This document shows, in pieces, positions 36,784 to 48,718 of a stretch of DNA of 64,000 nucleotides. The DNA comes from Taenia hydatigena. Lineage: Eukaryota > Platyhelminthes > Cestoda > Cyclophyllidea > Taeniidae. Numbering within the stretch: the stretch's first letter is position 1; each line of letters starts with the position of its first letter. The notes below the pieces were generated by a model that saw only the letters and a program-made list of their open reading frames with translations, was not told the DNA's origin and did no database searches. The position numbers and the translations under genes were made by a program. Location: NCBI GenBank assembly GCA_036345935.2, contig JADWOT020000010.1, positions 1,078,633 through 1,142,632 of the forward strand, in the 5' to 3' direction.

Positions 36784-37102
36784 AAGAGAGTAATAGGCCA
36801 TCGGCATCGGTTAGGAAATTTTCGGAAAAATTGAGGGATTTCGGGAATTTGAGCCTCTTCAATCGCCTATGCGCAAAGAGCTGGTGAGGTTTCCTTCTAA
36901 AAAATGGTCCAGAAAGGATTACCGCTGCATTGTTTGCAGGCTTACTCTCAACCGCTTGGATTTGGTGTCATTGCACACAAAATACGAACATCCAACTAAA
37001 CGAGGTGCAATGGACAATTTACGCCATGATCTCCTCTGTGCTTCTCTCAATGTTGGTGCTGATGAGGGAGAGAATGCTATAAATCCTGCCAGCCTGTCCT
37101 AG
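36784..37102 (+). pseudogene. Third-finger exon, second tandem copy (frameshifted)
   Basis: About 350 nt downstream of its sister. A one-base deletion in the Pro-rich linker (near 36840-36860) sends the upstream frame to a stop at 36885-36887. The finger itself is still readable in another frame from 36869, with ligands C, C, H and H intact (CIVCR ... LHTKYEH). The conserved glycine after the second Cys is Arg. It ends in a stop codon at 37100. Confidence 0.55.
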
Positions 37103-39526
37103 AAGAAAAACAAATTTTAGTGCTACTATGCATAAAACAGAAAGCGCTTCGTAATGACTTTATCAAATTAGAAGTTCGCGCTGCATATATTGTAATTGAA
37201 GGGTGAAGTCTGCTTATTCAAGAAGCTTTTATTTTTATTCCATTTGAAATCCACCCGCTGAGCTTTTCCATTTATGCAACTTCTTGGTTGGTGGATGGGT
37301 TACTGTGCCTTGTTTAAGAGCCTTTGGATGCATGCAGCCTAGTGGATTCCCGTATGCTTAGAACAAAGTAAAGACTAGTTAAAAAAATAACAGCTAATTT
37401 TAAGTTGAACCCAGCAACGCCTTTCCACAGTTAGTGGTGTGAATAATGACTGAGGTGATGTGAGAGGGAATCGGCAGGTGGTTCACGAAATGAAATAGGA
37501 CGGGTGGAAATTATCCTTCGCATTGCGTGCATAAATATACTCATGTGTAATGTGCATAGTTCATCAAATCGTTTCTAGGATTCGAGCCAAAACTGTACGA
37601 ATGTCTACACTGGTCTGGCATCGTGGTTAGTGGTTGAGCAATATAGCAATAACAATTAACTTGTAACATACCTTTACCGCTGAAAGCAAAAATTAACAAG
37701 GGTACGCCGAAAAAAGCAGCCCGTAGGGTAAGAAGATGAGCAACCACCCCTAGCTTATAAAAGTAGGACACAATCCAAATCGGTTTTCTGATTCATAGGA
37801 GAGGTGTGTCGCATCGCGGAAGAGGTTGCATTACCAATTACCAAAATACCTGTCTCTTACTGCGGATTAGCTAAAGTCCAGATCAACATAAATTTTGCAA
37901 AACTGTGGTCCTCGAATTTCGCTAAGACTTCGCAGACTTTTAGTGAGATCTGGTCACTGCAAATGTAACAAAAATATAGACTGATAGAAGCTAGAAATCC
38001 AGATTTGGTCCAAGTAAAGTGCAAAGTGTTCTGGACTAAGGTCGGGAAATGACTCTCTCTCACGCTGCTACATTGTAACCTTCTGCGCGGCTGCATTGCT
38101 CATAACTGTGCAAGATCATGCTTAGGGAGAGGCGATTGTCCATGGTCAGTACAGACGAAAATGTGACAGGTGAGAAGTAAAAGATTTGCATTAAGACATC
38201 CGAATGCTTGGCCCCAACAGCATTTGTTTCTGTTATGTAGGCAAGACTGGAAAAAAGGCCAGTGTCACATAGAATCGTTTCAGGATTATGAGGTTGGGCG
38301 CTTTTTTTGCATCAAGGGTGAACGTAGAACGCTACGAAAGGTGGTCTCAGCACTAATGTAACACCTCTCTAAGTGAGTCGCATATCATGCCCCAGCCTTT
38401 AGGACACCATCCACCAGCAATATGCATTCTTCTTCACAGCCTCCTACTAATCTCGATTTAGTAGGGCTCGCTTTAAGACTCAAAGAATTCATTCGTGAAT
38501 TCATCAAATTGCCAACCTCTCTTTAATAAATTACATACGGTATATACCATATGTAGTATAGAGTACTATAAGTTGGGAGCGGATTTTTTTCAACTTGACC
38601 ATGCTCCACTCACCACTGTCAACACATTAACCGATGGGCATGGCTTGACAGGCACCTTTGCCAGTTTCTCTTCCCATAATATTCACCTACTTCCATTCAA
38701 AATGCTCTGAAGCCATCCATTTTCCAAAAAACCAGACAAACTCTTGTTCGTGTCTTCTCTTCACCATTGCATGTAGCTTTCAATGAGGAGCTGTGAACTT
38801 TTGCATTTTGTCAGATTTTGCCGGAAATGTGATGCTGGATTCGGAATGGTCAATGCGTAAAACTTTGCTGAATAAATTTAGTAAGGGTAATGTAATGAGT
38901 AAACAACGTTTTGGTTGCATTACGCATCTGCAAAGGGTGTCGCGGTTTGTAAAATCTGCCAGCAAGTAGCAAGTGACCTGACCTCATTAAAAGTTCCGCT
39001 TTCCATCTTCTGGGTTGTACTTTTGGCATGCCCTTCCTTTCCTTACCGACGAATCCATCCTACCTTTATGGTACGTGTGCGTACGCGTACCTGGGAACAA
39101 GACGCTAACTTCTGTTCTAGCTTTATACAAACGCATTGCTTAAGAACACTTTTGACATCGGAGCCAACACAACCTTTGACAATGGATCACAACATTTTGG
39201 CGGTCATGCCAGCCTGCATCTCAAGCGCAGTCAACGTCATGGCCCAACGTATCATCTGCCAATGAAATGACAGCTACTTCAGCGTTGTTCCAAGCCAGTC
39301 ATTATGGATTAACTGCTATCTTTCTCCACATTAACAATGGGCGTGAAAAGGCATGTGCTAACCTGCACCAAACTCGTGATGATTGACATTTGCTTCATGG
39401 GGATACTGAAGTTTGTACCTTTAAAATGCAAAGTAACAAGTTTTCTTACGAGAACATACCTTCTATCCACCCAGCAGGGATATGTTTTGTTAACTTGTCC
39501 AAGTAAATCATGTGGCATTCCTAATC
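37103..39526. other. No gene recognised, except a duplicated stretch at 37.87-38.12 kb
   Basis: Contains the downstream part of the segmental duplication. The minus-strand frame 37857-38096 overlaps the duplicated stretch, as does the minus-strand frame 58559-58954 in the other copy, but the two do not give convincingly similar proteins. The remainder has only short, motif-free frames. Confidence 0.4.
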
Positions 39527-40039
39527 TCCTACTGGTAGGAAGCGCCTTTTAATGCAAACCCTTTTAACCGATCATCCATAAGTGGATGCCTATTTATAGG
39601 ATTATTTGCACCGAAGATCCTCCGTCTTTATAATAAAGGACGAAGTGCAGCAGATATTACCAGGTTTGATATGAAACTAATCCTACCAAGACTCACGTGC
39701 CATACAAGGCGAGCCTTCTGTTAAACCACATTGTGTCTTGAGGCTGCAAAAAGAGCGCTGTGTGTCTCAAATTTCGGTTTACTTTCGTTACTGTAGAGTG
39801 CAGTTCTATTTTAAGACGCTAGATGTTAAGAAACCACCACAATGCAATGCAAATGGTTTCGAAATTGATTACACGAAGTCAAAATGCACCAAATGGAACA
39901 AAAAAGAAGAAAATTGATTAAGTCACCACGTCCCGGGATATTGTCACACGACGGAGAGTGAATGACGGGTACTGAGTGTCCGATGGTATAGTAGATGGAA
40001 GCATTGCCTGTTCCACGAGCCGAAACCGCAAATCATCCT
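39527..40039 (+). repeat. 0.5 kb dispersed repeat, copy 1
   Basis: Direct repeat of 54472-54985, roughly 90% identical by eye. It starts at the small palindrome CCTACTGGTAGG, and contains a near-palindrome around CGTCTTTATAATAAAGGACG (39628) and a TATTTATAGG motif. No inverted termini longer than the first palindrome and no A-tail were seen. In this copy the frame that is open in copy 2 has a stop at the equivalent of its Arg-rich segment. Confidence 0.8.
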
Positions 40040-43000
40040 CTTTTGCCGACCTTGTACGGATGTTCCGACGCCAGCCGAAAATGCGCCCTCTGAACCTAAT
40101 TCTACTGTTGCGTTAAGATGGACCATAGCTTTGCTTTATTTAAATAAACCTTTATTACCAGGTGTTGGAGGCCGTCATGCCCTTAAACTCCATTGTCTCA
40201 CCTTCGCCTTCGGGTGGCACTTGCACACTTAAAACATTGTTCTGTTTGCGGTGGGTCGATGAGATGAGGCTGAAGGGAAGAAAATCACCCACATTGCTTC
40301 TAAAGATCCACTATATTCGTCTATTAATTAATCGTAGCCATGATTTATGAGCGAGTCAGTTCTGCGGATATGATAACGCAGTCAGGCTGTAGTAAGATAC
40401 AAAACAGCAAAACTCCGCATCCTATTGCAAGTGCTACTCACAATGGACCTCGGTTTGAGTGTACTGCCAACTTAGCAGAACCTCTGGTTTCATTGATCTG
40501 AGCTGTTTAGAGATGGCAAAATCTCAAAAAAATTTCGCCCTCTTAAATCAAGGCTCAGCATTGACAGCTGTAGCAAATAATTAATTGACCCCAGCTAATG
40601 CCTCGGGTCCCTATTTTCAGTTGATAAAATTTGACGCTGCGAAGAAAGGCTACTGTTTTGCCAATGCTGAGATGGTTTGGTCCCTAAATTTACTTCGTTG
40701 GCGAGAGGAGTGAAGACAATCTAAACCAAGTTCTGCAGGCGTGAGTCAATTCGCTGCTGACTGTATCATAGAATGCAATGAAGTTATCCAAGAGCATTAT
40801 GTCTCCTTATGCATGAGTGGTAGCAGGGATACGAAGAAGGAAGGAATTGCTGCAAATGCCTTAGATCCTCTTAACAGATACCTCCGTCTTCTGTACGGCA
40901 AGAAGGCGTGTAAACGTCTAAGCAAGGCTACACCTCGATTGATCTGTAGTCAGACATTGCCAAACCCACGTAATCACTAAGCCGCGGCAAAGTATTAAAA
41001 AACTAGGAGCATGTGAAACCGGTATGCATCTGAATGGCCGATCGCGTTCTTCTTATCTATTAGGCCATTAAGTAGTCTGCTTAATAATTAGTTCCAAGGT
41101 GTACGCGCGGTGCAGTGTCGCTATTATTGGCATAACAACGGAGGCGTAGCATTACGAAGAGATATTACTGCAAAGCTAGATAGCAAATGAAACACTCTAC
41201 TGCGGACAACGTGAAAAATGGTGGCAGTAAATGAACAAATTAGAAGGGTTTTGTGTAAGTAATGTGCACTGGTTGACGACGATTAGGTTGCTTTGCTAGA
41301 GCATGCTGTACCTGGCAGAAAAACCCATAGAAAGAATTTTGGACAAGGCACTTTGAGGCGACGGACTCGAAGTGCGGGGCGTTACGCCACCGTTTATCAG
41401 TTCTTACCTTGCAATTTTTGTATGGTGAGTATCAATGTAGCTCGGTCTACGAGCTGTTATTATTTAGCTGATCCTACAGGGGCCTAAAATGGTGCAGAAT
41501 AAGGGAAGCTAGTGGTTCGGTTGCGACTGCAGGCTCACTGTCCGGTGGCGCATTGTCCTGCGAGCGGCTGGTCTGGGTCAATGTGACAGGTAGAAACAAA
41601 ACCCTATCATAACGCGAAAATTCCCCAGAATGCTCCAAGTGGGCTAAAAATAGTGGCTCAGTTAATATTTATCGCACCCCACGGGGAGACAAACAAGTGC
41701 GCGTGTGAGTCATCTGAAATATACTTTGCTGCACTTTGCTAAAAGCCTAACTAAATGTTTGGGCATTTTGCAAATTTCTCAAAAGCATATTTTGCATCTG
41801 TGACATGAGAATATTTGTTATAGTTACCACCTTCCCGTTTGCAATTTTGTACATGCAGGCTATTAGTTGGCTCAAGTTGCTGATTCGTCAGAGGCGTTCG
41901 TGGGGTTTATATAGGGAGCTGAAACATGTTTATCCAGTCCACGCGCGTCTACACGGGCATTGCAAAGGACAACTTTGTCAGTCTCTCTGCAAGACTTCGT
42001 TTCTTGAACCACACACCTTTCTTCTCTTACACTACCTTAGCCACCCACATCATTAGCAGGCGATTGATATTAGTGGACATGGCTTAAGTTCACCTGCTCT
42101 GCATCCTAGACTCCACCTAAATTCGAAACTATGACGGAGCTATTGTCGCTTCCGTCTGATATCTACTTACTCGCTATCCACTTACCCACCACTACCCCCA
42201 TGATGCGTCCTACTCTGCCACTCGTATTTGACACCGTAAGTCAAAAGGAGAAGCATAAATGAGCAGCTAAAATCTATCAATAGCAAGTAACAAAATGGAT
42301 CCTATTTTCATTTGTGAGAGCGCTTGTAGTTGAAATGATAGCAGCATCATCTTTCCCGGTGTTATGAAGGGGTTAGACAAGATTGATGTCGATATGGTGG
42401 CAAACGCGTGCTTGAGCTAATATAAAGACCGTCTAATGCTTTTTCCTGGCACCTCTTACGACATGTTCAATTAATAACGGCTTGTGTCAAAAATGGTCAG
42501 CTGTGTAATACGTAGCTAATCCTAGACGGTTTTAAATGGGTCTCTTTAGCCTTACCGCGAAGTCTCATATCATGGGTAAAAATTTGAAGCAATTATCCAG
42601 GTGGACTTCAACCCAATATTTTACAAGCCTGTCAACTTTCTGGTGAACCTACCCCTCTTACGCCAGAGTTAAAATCGTTCCCTTGGATGGAACTGTTGCT
42701 AGAACTGATGCGCTGAAACAATCTTTGCACCCGGCTATGCATTTTTATGGCCAAAACTAGATGCTGTAAAGTTTCTGCAGTGGTCTGCATAATCTGCCTG
42801 CAAATACTGTACCAGAGTAATTCGATGGGGATGGGAAGGCATTGAAGCGGTGGGTGATAAAAAAATGGAGCTGCATTTCGGGCTCCTTGGATTTTGACGG
42901 CAGTAAGCAGCATTGTCAGAGCATTGAGGAATCATCTTTTAGCTGCTAAATCTGATGGAATTACTCCCCACCACTTCTTTGATGATTTTGATTTTATCGC

Positions 43001-45418
43001 TTAGTAATAATTAGCCATTTCGAACCCGAAGGAGTTAAATCTCCTGCATTTGAAATAGCAACTAAAAAGCCTATAGCTAGGATCCGTACAGCCTCTGAAT
43101 CCAATGTTACCCACCAGATTGACCAGAAAGGTGATTCTGCTGCTAATAAGTAACTCTTTCGTGCAGGCGGTATTCAACCAAATCGCAAGTGGGAAGGATG
43201 TGGGTAGCGCAGACCATTTGACAGGTTATGTTTTTGATATCTATAGCACAGCAATGATTCCTGATTTCCTCCTACACTATCCACACGCCCGACACGTACA
43301 CCGAGGCTCTGAAGGAAGGTGAGGATGTAACACCGGTCATAGTCATGGCTGGATAACCACCGCATTTGGTGGCTTCTACAACCATACAGGCGTGTTAAAA
43401 CCTAGTCATTTGCCCTAAAGCTAAGCATGCAATCCACCTAAGAGAATCCAGGGTATCTCACAAGATAAATAAGGTAGCAATGATCTGATAGCGTGTTCAA
43501 CTCTTGAAAGGATTACGTAGGCTAATCGTGATTCTGCTGGTTAGTAGGACCTAAAGGCCACATCGATTCCGTGCAGATGTCCTACGCATTTGCTACAGTA
43601 ATTTACAAATGTAAAAAGAATAAATGGCGTAACATAGAAGCGAGAGATCAAAGTCAAGACATACACATACTAGAAAATTGAAAAGTTTATTTAGATGCCA
43701 AGGTAGAACTGAAATTGTGAACCAACTTCGTGAATAAAATTTTGCTTGAAATGATCCAATTTCACGATTTGGGAGCGCGTAAGCTCCATTTCGTCACCAT
43801 CCAACCACCAACCAGCCAGCCCCAATTCATGCTTTCCGATTACGCCAAACCTACTTCGTCTGCGTCGGTACCATTTCATGCATTGCGACTTGGTGAAATC
43901 AATTTCGCTTGTTCACGTGGCTGACATTAAAACATGAATGGAGACAAATTGTGATTACTGATTTTATTTAGTGACTACTCACTTTTGAATGCATTGACGT
44001 TATGCTCAGGCGATGCGATCTTGCCAAGCTCTTTTCTAACATCAGGCGCAAATATTTAATTAATATCTTACTCATTTAACAGTTTTAGACGGTTAAATTT
44101 GATCACCGCAGTTTTGTACGGCAGTGCGCGTTCCTTCGACTGTAGCACTTACTAAAAATGAGGGCGCATCCAATTGCAAACGCTTTAGCAGTACTGATTG
44201 CATTAATAGTGGATCCGTGCCAATCAAAAGGCACTCATACTTGTTCTATTTCAGCTATTATCGAGTAATCGATCTCGCATTGCCCAGAGGGTCTGTGATC
44301 GGCGCATCAGGATCTAGATTGCCATCAATATTTATTGCTTTAACCTATTAAAATATATGCCATTAATCATGGCAGTTGTAAAGGTTAAGGTTTAATTACT
44401 TTGTCATTCAGTGAAAGCTGCGTTTGCATCTTGGCGCCTTCTCAGAACACAAATCTTATCACTTCGCCGCATAGATGCAAGCACTAAGAGTGGGGTTCAA
44501 CTAAACTGCTGCTCTCCGCAAAAAAAGTTTTCTTCTGTCGCATAAAGACGCAAGAATGCTTGGGATTGATACCAACGAAGGCAGGCGTATGTCCACCTAC
44601 CATTGGATTGGCGCCAACTACCACAAAATTTCCTTATTTTTGTCTTTTATGTGAATTTTTGCTTTTTGCTATCAATTCTTCCTCCATTACTGCTTTTCGA
44701 TGATTTTGACCCGATGAGCTCAATTTCCTTTCTCTTTAATCTCATTTTGCGCATCACATGCTGCAAGGACTTAATTTGCTTTAAGCACTAACTGATGTTT
44801 TATTCTTATAATGAACATTCAAAGCTGCGCTAGTTCCAGAAGACAAAATATTATTAACGCATCTACGGGAGAATTTTGTGCTTGGTTGACGTTTAACCCA
44901 TCATCTCGATTCGATTCCAGTTTGCCTAAAATTTAACGCATTGTTAGGGAACGATAGCAATTTTACCAACCTTGCTAAACTAATGGTAGAGCAGGAGCAT
45001 GCTAAATGTGCCAGTATGGGATTACCTGGCGTCGTTTTAGGTTTCGGGCAATGAATCTTTGAAATGCAGAAATCAATTTGATGAATGGCAGAAAAAACCA
45101 CTCCAGTAAATCATCATCGTAAGAAAAATTTATTGTCAACTTTTTGAAACCACCAATTACAAATAGTTGATTAGTCTATTCAACGGTCTGCTAATAATAT
45201 AACTCATTGTTTATTATGCGTGCTACATCCTGTAATCTTTCTTTTTCCCAACAAAACGAAACAAAGCATTGCCTGCGCAAGACTTCAAACATCTAGTGCC
45301 AAGCGTTACCAAAAATGCATGGATTTCGTGCAGATACTCTTAATGAGCTGATGCCATTTCCCGCCCTGGAAGTTGAATTCAATTACCTTGTTCTCTGATA
45401 GCCAACTACGGTGCAGCG
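40040..45418. other. 5.4 kb without a recognisable gene
   Basis: Possible exon at 40741-40980 (+): preceded by TTCTGCAG, open for 79 codons, ending in TAA, with a basic Leu/Arg-rich C-terminal half. I do not recognise it. Other frames (41293-41487, 43104-43322, 43730-43924, 44124-44351) have no motif. No repeats shared with the rest of the window were noticed. Confidence 0.4.
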
Positions 45419-45596
45419 ATGCCCTCAAACGATCTCGTGGAGTTCAGCAAATTGGTTTCGAAGGCGAAGAGCGTAAGCGTCGTATAGTGTAACTTTTCTG
45501 ACGATGTTTGTGATAACCGGCAAGGGCATTAATTTCGAGAGTGGAGTGCCAACAATTCAGGTCCCTTATGATTTTTCGCTAAAGCGCCCAGTAGAG
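45419..45596 (+). pseudogene. Sirtuin exon 1 (NAD-binding loop, frameshifted)
   Basis: The start codon at 45419 opens a frame matching the N-terminal helix of class III sirtuins and stops at 45485. About 20 bases later a second frame (from 45504) gives the hallmark glycine-rich NAD loop, with GAGIS altered to GKGIN and ESGVPT kept. The exon ends at a clean donor (GTACGT). The insertion carrying the stop has a possible donor (GTAAGC) but no acceptor at a usable distance. Confidence 0.65.
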
Positions 45597-45686
45597 GTAC
45601 GTTTACTATTCAAGCCCAGCTACTGTTCTTCTGCAAGCAATCAAAGTACTTACATTGGGAGCTTTACTACCAGCGTCGCAACATAG

Positions 45687-45836
45687 TTTTTGCGGAAGAG
45701 CGAAATGCAGCTCATTACGCGCTCAGAAATTTAGAAAAGTTGTTTGCTAGCACTGGTCGGTCATTCACCTTGGCGACTCAATGCGTTAGAAATTATCATT
45801 GGTTTGATGACACTGAGGAACCGGTCGAGCTTTATG
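45687..45836 (+). pseudogene. Sirtuin exon 2 (substrate/His region, catalytic residues lost)
   Basis: Acceptor ACATAG; donor GTACGT directly after LYG. It is equivalent to the segment running from the PNAGH motif to IHG. NAAHYAL fits NAGHRAI well. The TQNID motif is reduced to TQ, and the general-base His is Tyr, a change that abolishes known sirtuin catalysis. Confidence 0.65.
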
Positions 45837-47600
45837 GTACGTATTTTAACTATCCACGTTTGTACAGCATCCGTCTTCGTAAGCGTGCATCGAGATATGC
45901 AAAAAGAGTTTATCTGCTTACAGTGATTCCCTAAACCCGTGAGACAACGAGTTTTCAAAAGAAATTTTTAAGGCTTTAAAATAACTGAACAGATACTTTG
46001 TCAGCCCTGAAGATCTCGCGAAGACTGCTTGTCTATGCGAAGTGCCACTGCGTGCATTCCACAGTTCTTTGCATCAGTTGCTTGAGTTATTTCGTCAAAA
46101 TAGCTTCTTGTTGGTAGGCAGATTAGAATGCATACCTGGGATATGGACTTAAGACTTTTTGGCTCATAAGGTTATTTTCAACTATTTTGTCTATTACTCA
46201 AAATGGTTAGTCACTCAACTATTTATATGGTATGGTGGTCAACCTACCTGATATCAGGTAGAACACCCAAACCATTTAAGTATTTTCCACTGTCATAATA
46301 ACAGTCGCTTAATTAACGCGAGCTCATAAGCTCAAAGTACGTTCTGGATCCACGCATTATCTCTTTTTGTACAAAGTTTCATGGTTGGCGGCCTCCTTCT
46401 GGCTTATTAAGGTTTCAATGATTTCACTACCCATTATCATTCCCGTGAAAGATAAAGTGTTGGCGAATATAAGGGCGTGCACTCTTGATTGAGTACGAGC
46501 TGATCATCCTGTGTACTTTTGTTATTTCAGATAATATCCTCAAGTCCTACCTGGTAGATTACAGTAAACAGCCACATCGAGGGTAAGTTGCCATTGAATG
46601 CTTCCATTCCGAAGAATCGGTAGCACACCATTCCGCCCATATTCCCCTCAGGCCATCCCGCATTTATCAAAATTGAGCAGAATTGAGGATATATACGTAT
46701 TCTGCGCAACATCTTTATAAATTATTTATTACTTCGGTGCTCAGTTGCTTTCGTCTCAGCACCTACCAAGGTTTCTTACTTGCCCTAGCATTGTTGTATG
46801 TATGTTATCGGCTGTATGGTTTTGATCTATCTACTACTTTTCTCATTTCCTAGAAGTTTTATCTGGCTGATGAAGTGAACGATTTGGTCCTAAAATATAG
46901 TCACTTAACTTGTCTGAACTTGCCTCGTCTTGGATAGTTTTCTTATATTAAGGGCGTAGTTATGGGCTATTTAAGATTGTGATTCGGTAGACTCTCCCAT
47001 CTCTGTTAAAGAGGTGCTTGTTCCAAGGTCTTCCTTCAAAAATTCGTAGAACCAGGTTAGACAAGAGTAGAAAGGAACCTGAAGGCACATCTGTCAAGTG
47101 CTTCAATCAGTATAATGGTGTTTTTGAAATCATTCATACAACCACGTGTTGACTAAGAAAAGGCTGCACATGATTTAGACCCACGACGTACCCCGCTCTT
47201 AACATTGTTATGCAATTTTATGCAATGTTCTGCCGTTTTGCACACTTGTGGGCTTGCAATGTCTGCGTTTTGTTTTCATCAAAGCCAACCATCAGACGTT
47301 GTCCAGCTACGTAAATAACCATTCTCATCAGTCAGGTGGTTCTAATTAATGTGAGGAAAATTTTCTTGTCAAACACTGGCATTTTCATACCAGCTGGTTT
47401 TCCCTCCTTAATTTCGTTTTGACAAGTAACTAGAGATAATCTAAAACTAATAACTGCTTTGCGTGAGGTCCTCCAAAACATTCCTCGTTAGCTGCAATTA
47501 TCATGACTCTTCAAACCTCCCGTGTGCCAAGGCCTACAGACACCTCAGCTGTTTCATAACCCATCGCTTTATGAAATTTGTTCACCTACGATCATTGCAG

Positions 47601-47813
47601 GGATCCGAAGGCGTTGTATTTCAACCAGTGGGTGCATCCGCTCAACATGGATGCGGCTAAAGACGCAGCAGCTGCAGCCGACGTCTGCTTGATGGTAGGC
47701 ATAATGAAACGGGCCGCTCACATCGCTGCGGATTTGGCTATCTCAGTCGCCACTCGTGGCGATCCTGTGGCTGAGATCAGTGCGGAGGACACACTGATCA
47801 CTTCCGGTGCTGC
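47601..47813 (+). pseudogene. Sirtuin exon 3 (second half of Rossmann fold)
   Basis: Acceptor TTGCAG, donor GTAAGT. DVCLMVG matches the D-CLVVG strand and RGDPVAEIS matches the RG-PVAE strand that binds the adenosine of NAD. The conserved FGE before it and the GTS after it are not preserved. An Ala-rich stretch (AAKDAAAAAD) stands where a helix is expected. The frame is fully open. Confidence 0.7.
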
Positions 47814-48635
47814 GTAAGTAACCAATAATTGCTACACCAATCAAGCTGTTGAAATGCCTGCCCTGTAGATTGTAGACTTATGCTCCGTTGCTAAAACGAG
47901 TCGAATGGGATGCTAGGATGCATCGAACTACAGTTCTTTCTGCGAAACATGAATGTTTGGATCCACTTGCATTTTTGACGCGATTCAGCTGCCACTGCAA
48001 TCCATCATTTGTGTTTCCAGTATCTAAGATGGAACAGTCTGATCGAGTTCAAATCTAAGTGTGGGCGACTTGGCTGATTTCAGAATGGTTCTTATGACCT
48101 AAGCAGCCACTATTAGCAGCACTGGATGGATCTGAAAATGTTGTAAAATGAAATGTCTGAAATGCTGCTTACGGTGCTCTGCGAAATGTAGGGGTGCAGT
48201 TTGAAGAAAGAAGACATTCCACCTGCCGTAGACTCCTTGACCGTTTTAGTCGTATTGTTAACCTGCGTTGTAAGCTTTGCGGAGAAGAAATTTTCTTGCG
48301 TTACTAATAGATTGAGCCGTTAAACGATGTTTGGGTGCACACCCAATTTCATTGGACCAATAAGTCTGTAGAAACGGTTAATCACGGCCCAAAAGAAGAG
48401 GCAGTCAGGCATATCACTTCTTCGACCACCAGTGTGGCCATCATTCTCTGAGTTTAAACGCAATCGATAAGCCTCTCTCCTCTCGGCGGTCAGTATCAAT
48501 TCAAGGCTTGGGAACTGAGGTAGAATTTGCATACTTAGCAAACTGATCGATCGTTCTGCAAGAGAGCTGCTAAGGGTGATGCAGAATGACCGCTAATCAT
48601 TAATAGGTTAACTATTTTATTTCTTTCCTTTCCAG

Positions 48636-48718
48636 TTTCTTCTTCGAGGGGAAGGCCAGCGTCGTATTACCCCGACTACTTGCAAGCGTCATAGCCTTTC
48701 AGTCTGATCCTCAATAAA
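48636..48718 (+). pseudogene. Sirtuin last exon and poly(A) signal
   Basis: Acceptor CTTTCCAG after a pyrimidine tract. It reads in phase from exon 3 and ends in TAA at 48715-48717. An AATAAA at 48713-48718 overlaps the stop codon, so the 3' UTR would be only about 15-25 nt. Intron 3 is 822 nt. Confidence 0.65.

Larger units (their letters stand above)
35659..37102 (+). pseudogene. C2H2 zinc-finger gene, copy 1 (broken)
   Basis: Exons recognised by comparison with copy 2 are: an acidic exon (35659-35806), an exon with NPFIGD and LLDLFC (from 35888), a double C2H2 exon (36174-36353), and a third-finger exon present twice (36432-36740 and 36784-37102). Zinc-finger proteins of this type usually bind DNA or RNA, but partners are unknown. 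Breaks: the donor after the first exon reads ATATGT where copy 2 has GTAAGT. The donor after the double-finger exon reads CTAAGG where copy 2 has GTAAGG. The last exon copy has lost one base near 36840. It could still make partial transcripts. No family member is recognised by name. Confidence 0.65.
35459..38120 (+). repeat. Segmental duplication, copy 1 (zinc-finger locus)
   Basis: Collinear with 56806-58960 in direct orientation, about 21 kb apart. Similarity runs through the presumed 5' flank (GTGTCAATAAAGAG near 35606 and GTGTCAAATAAGAG near 56948), all exons and part of the introns, and reappears downstream (AACATAAATTTTGCA region at 37.89 kb, ACCAACATGAGTTTAGCA region at 58.73 kb). Divergence is substantial, so this is an old duplication. 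Confidence 0.75.
45419..48717 (+). pseudogene. Degenerate sirtuin gene, SIRT5-like (class III)
   Basis: Intact class III sirtuins are NAD-dependent lysine deacylases. Four pieces align in order with that family. Exon 1 (45419-45596) reads SKLVSKAKSV, then, after a stop and a frame change, VITGKGINFESGVPT. Exon 2 (45687-45836) reads ERNAAHYALRNLEK ... LATQC ... ELYG. Exon 3 (47601-47813) reads AADVCLMVG ... ATRGDPVAEIS. Exon 4 (48636-48717) reads FFFEGKASVVLPRLLAS. The FRG after the NAD loop is missing, QNID is degraded, the catalytic His of the IHG motif is Tyr (LYG), and GTS is GIM. Exons 2 and 3 join in phase, which would skip the four-Cys zinc module. Exon 1 and exon 2 phases do not match. 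This is most likely a pseudogene; a non-catalytic relative is possible for the 3' half. Confidence 0.75.
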
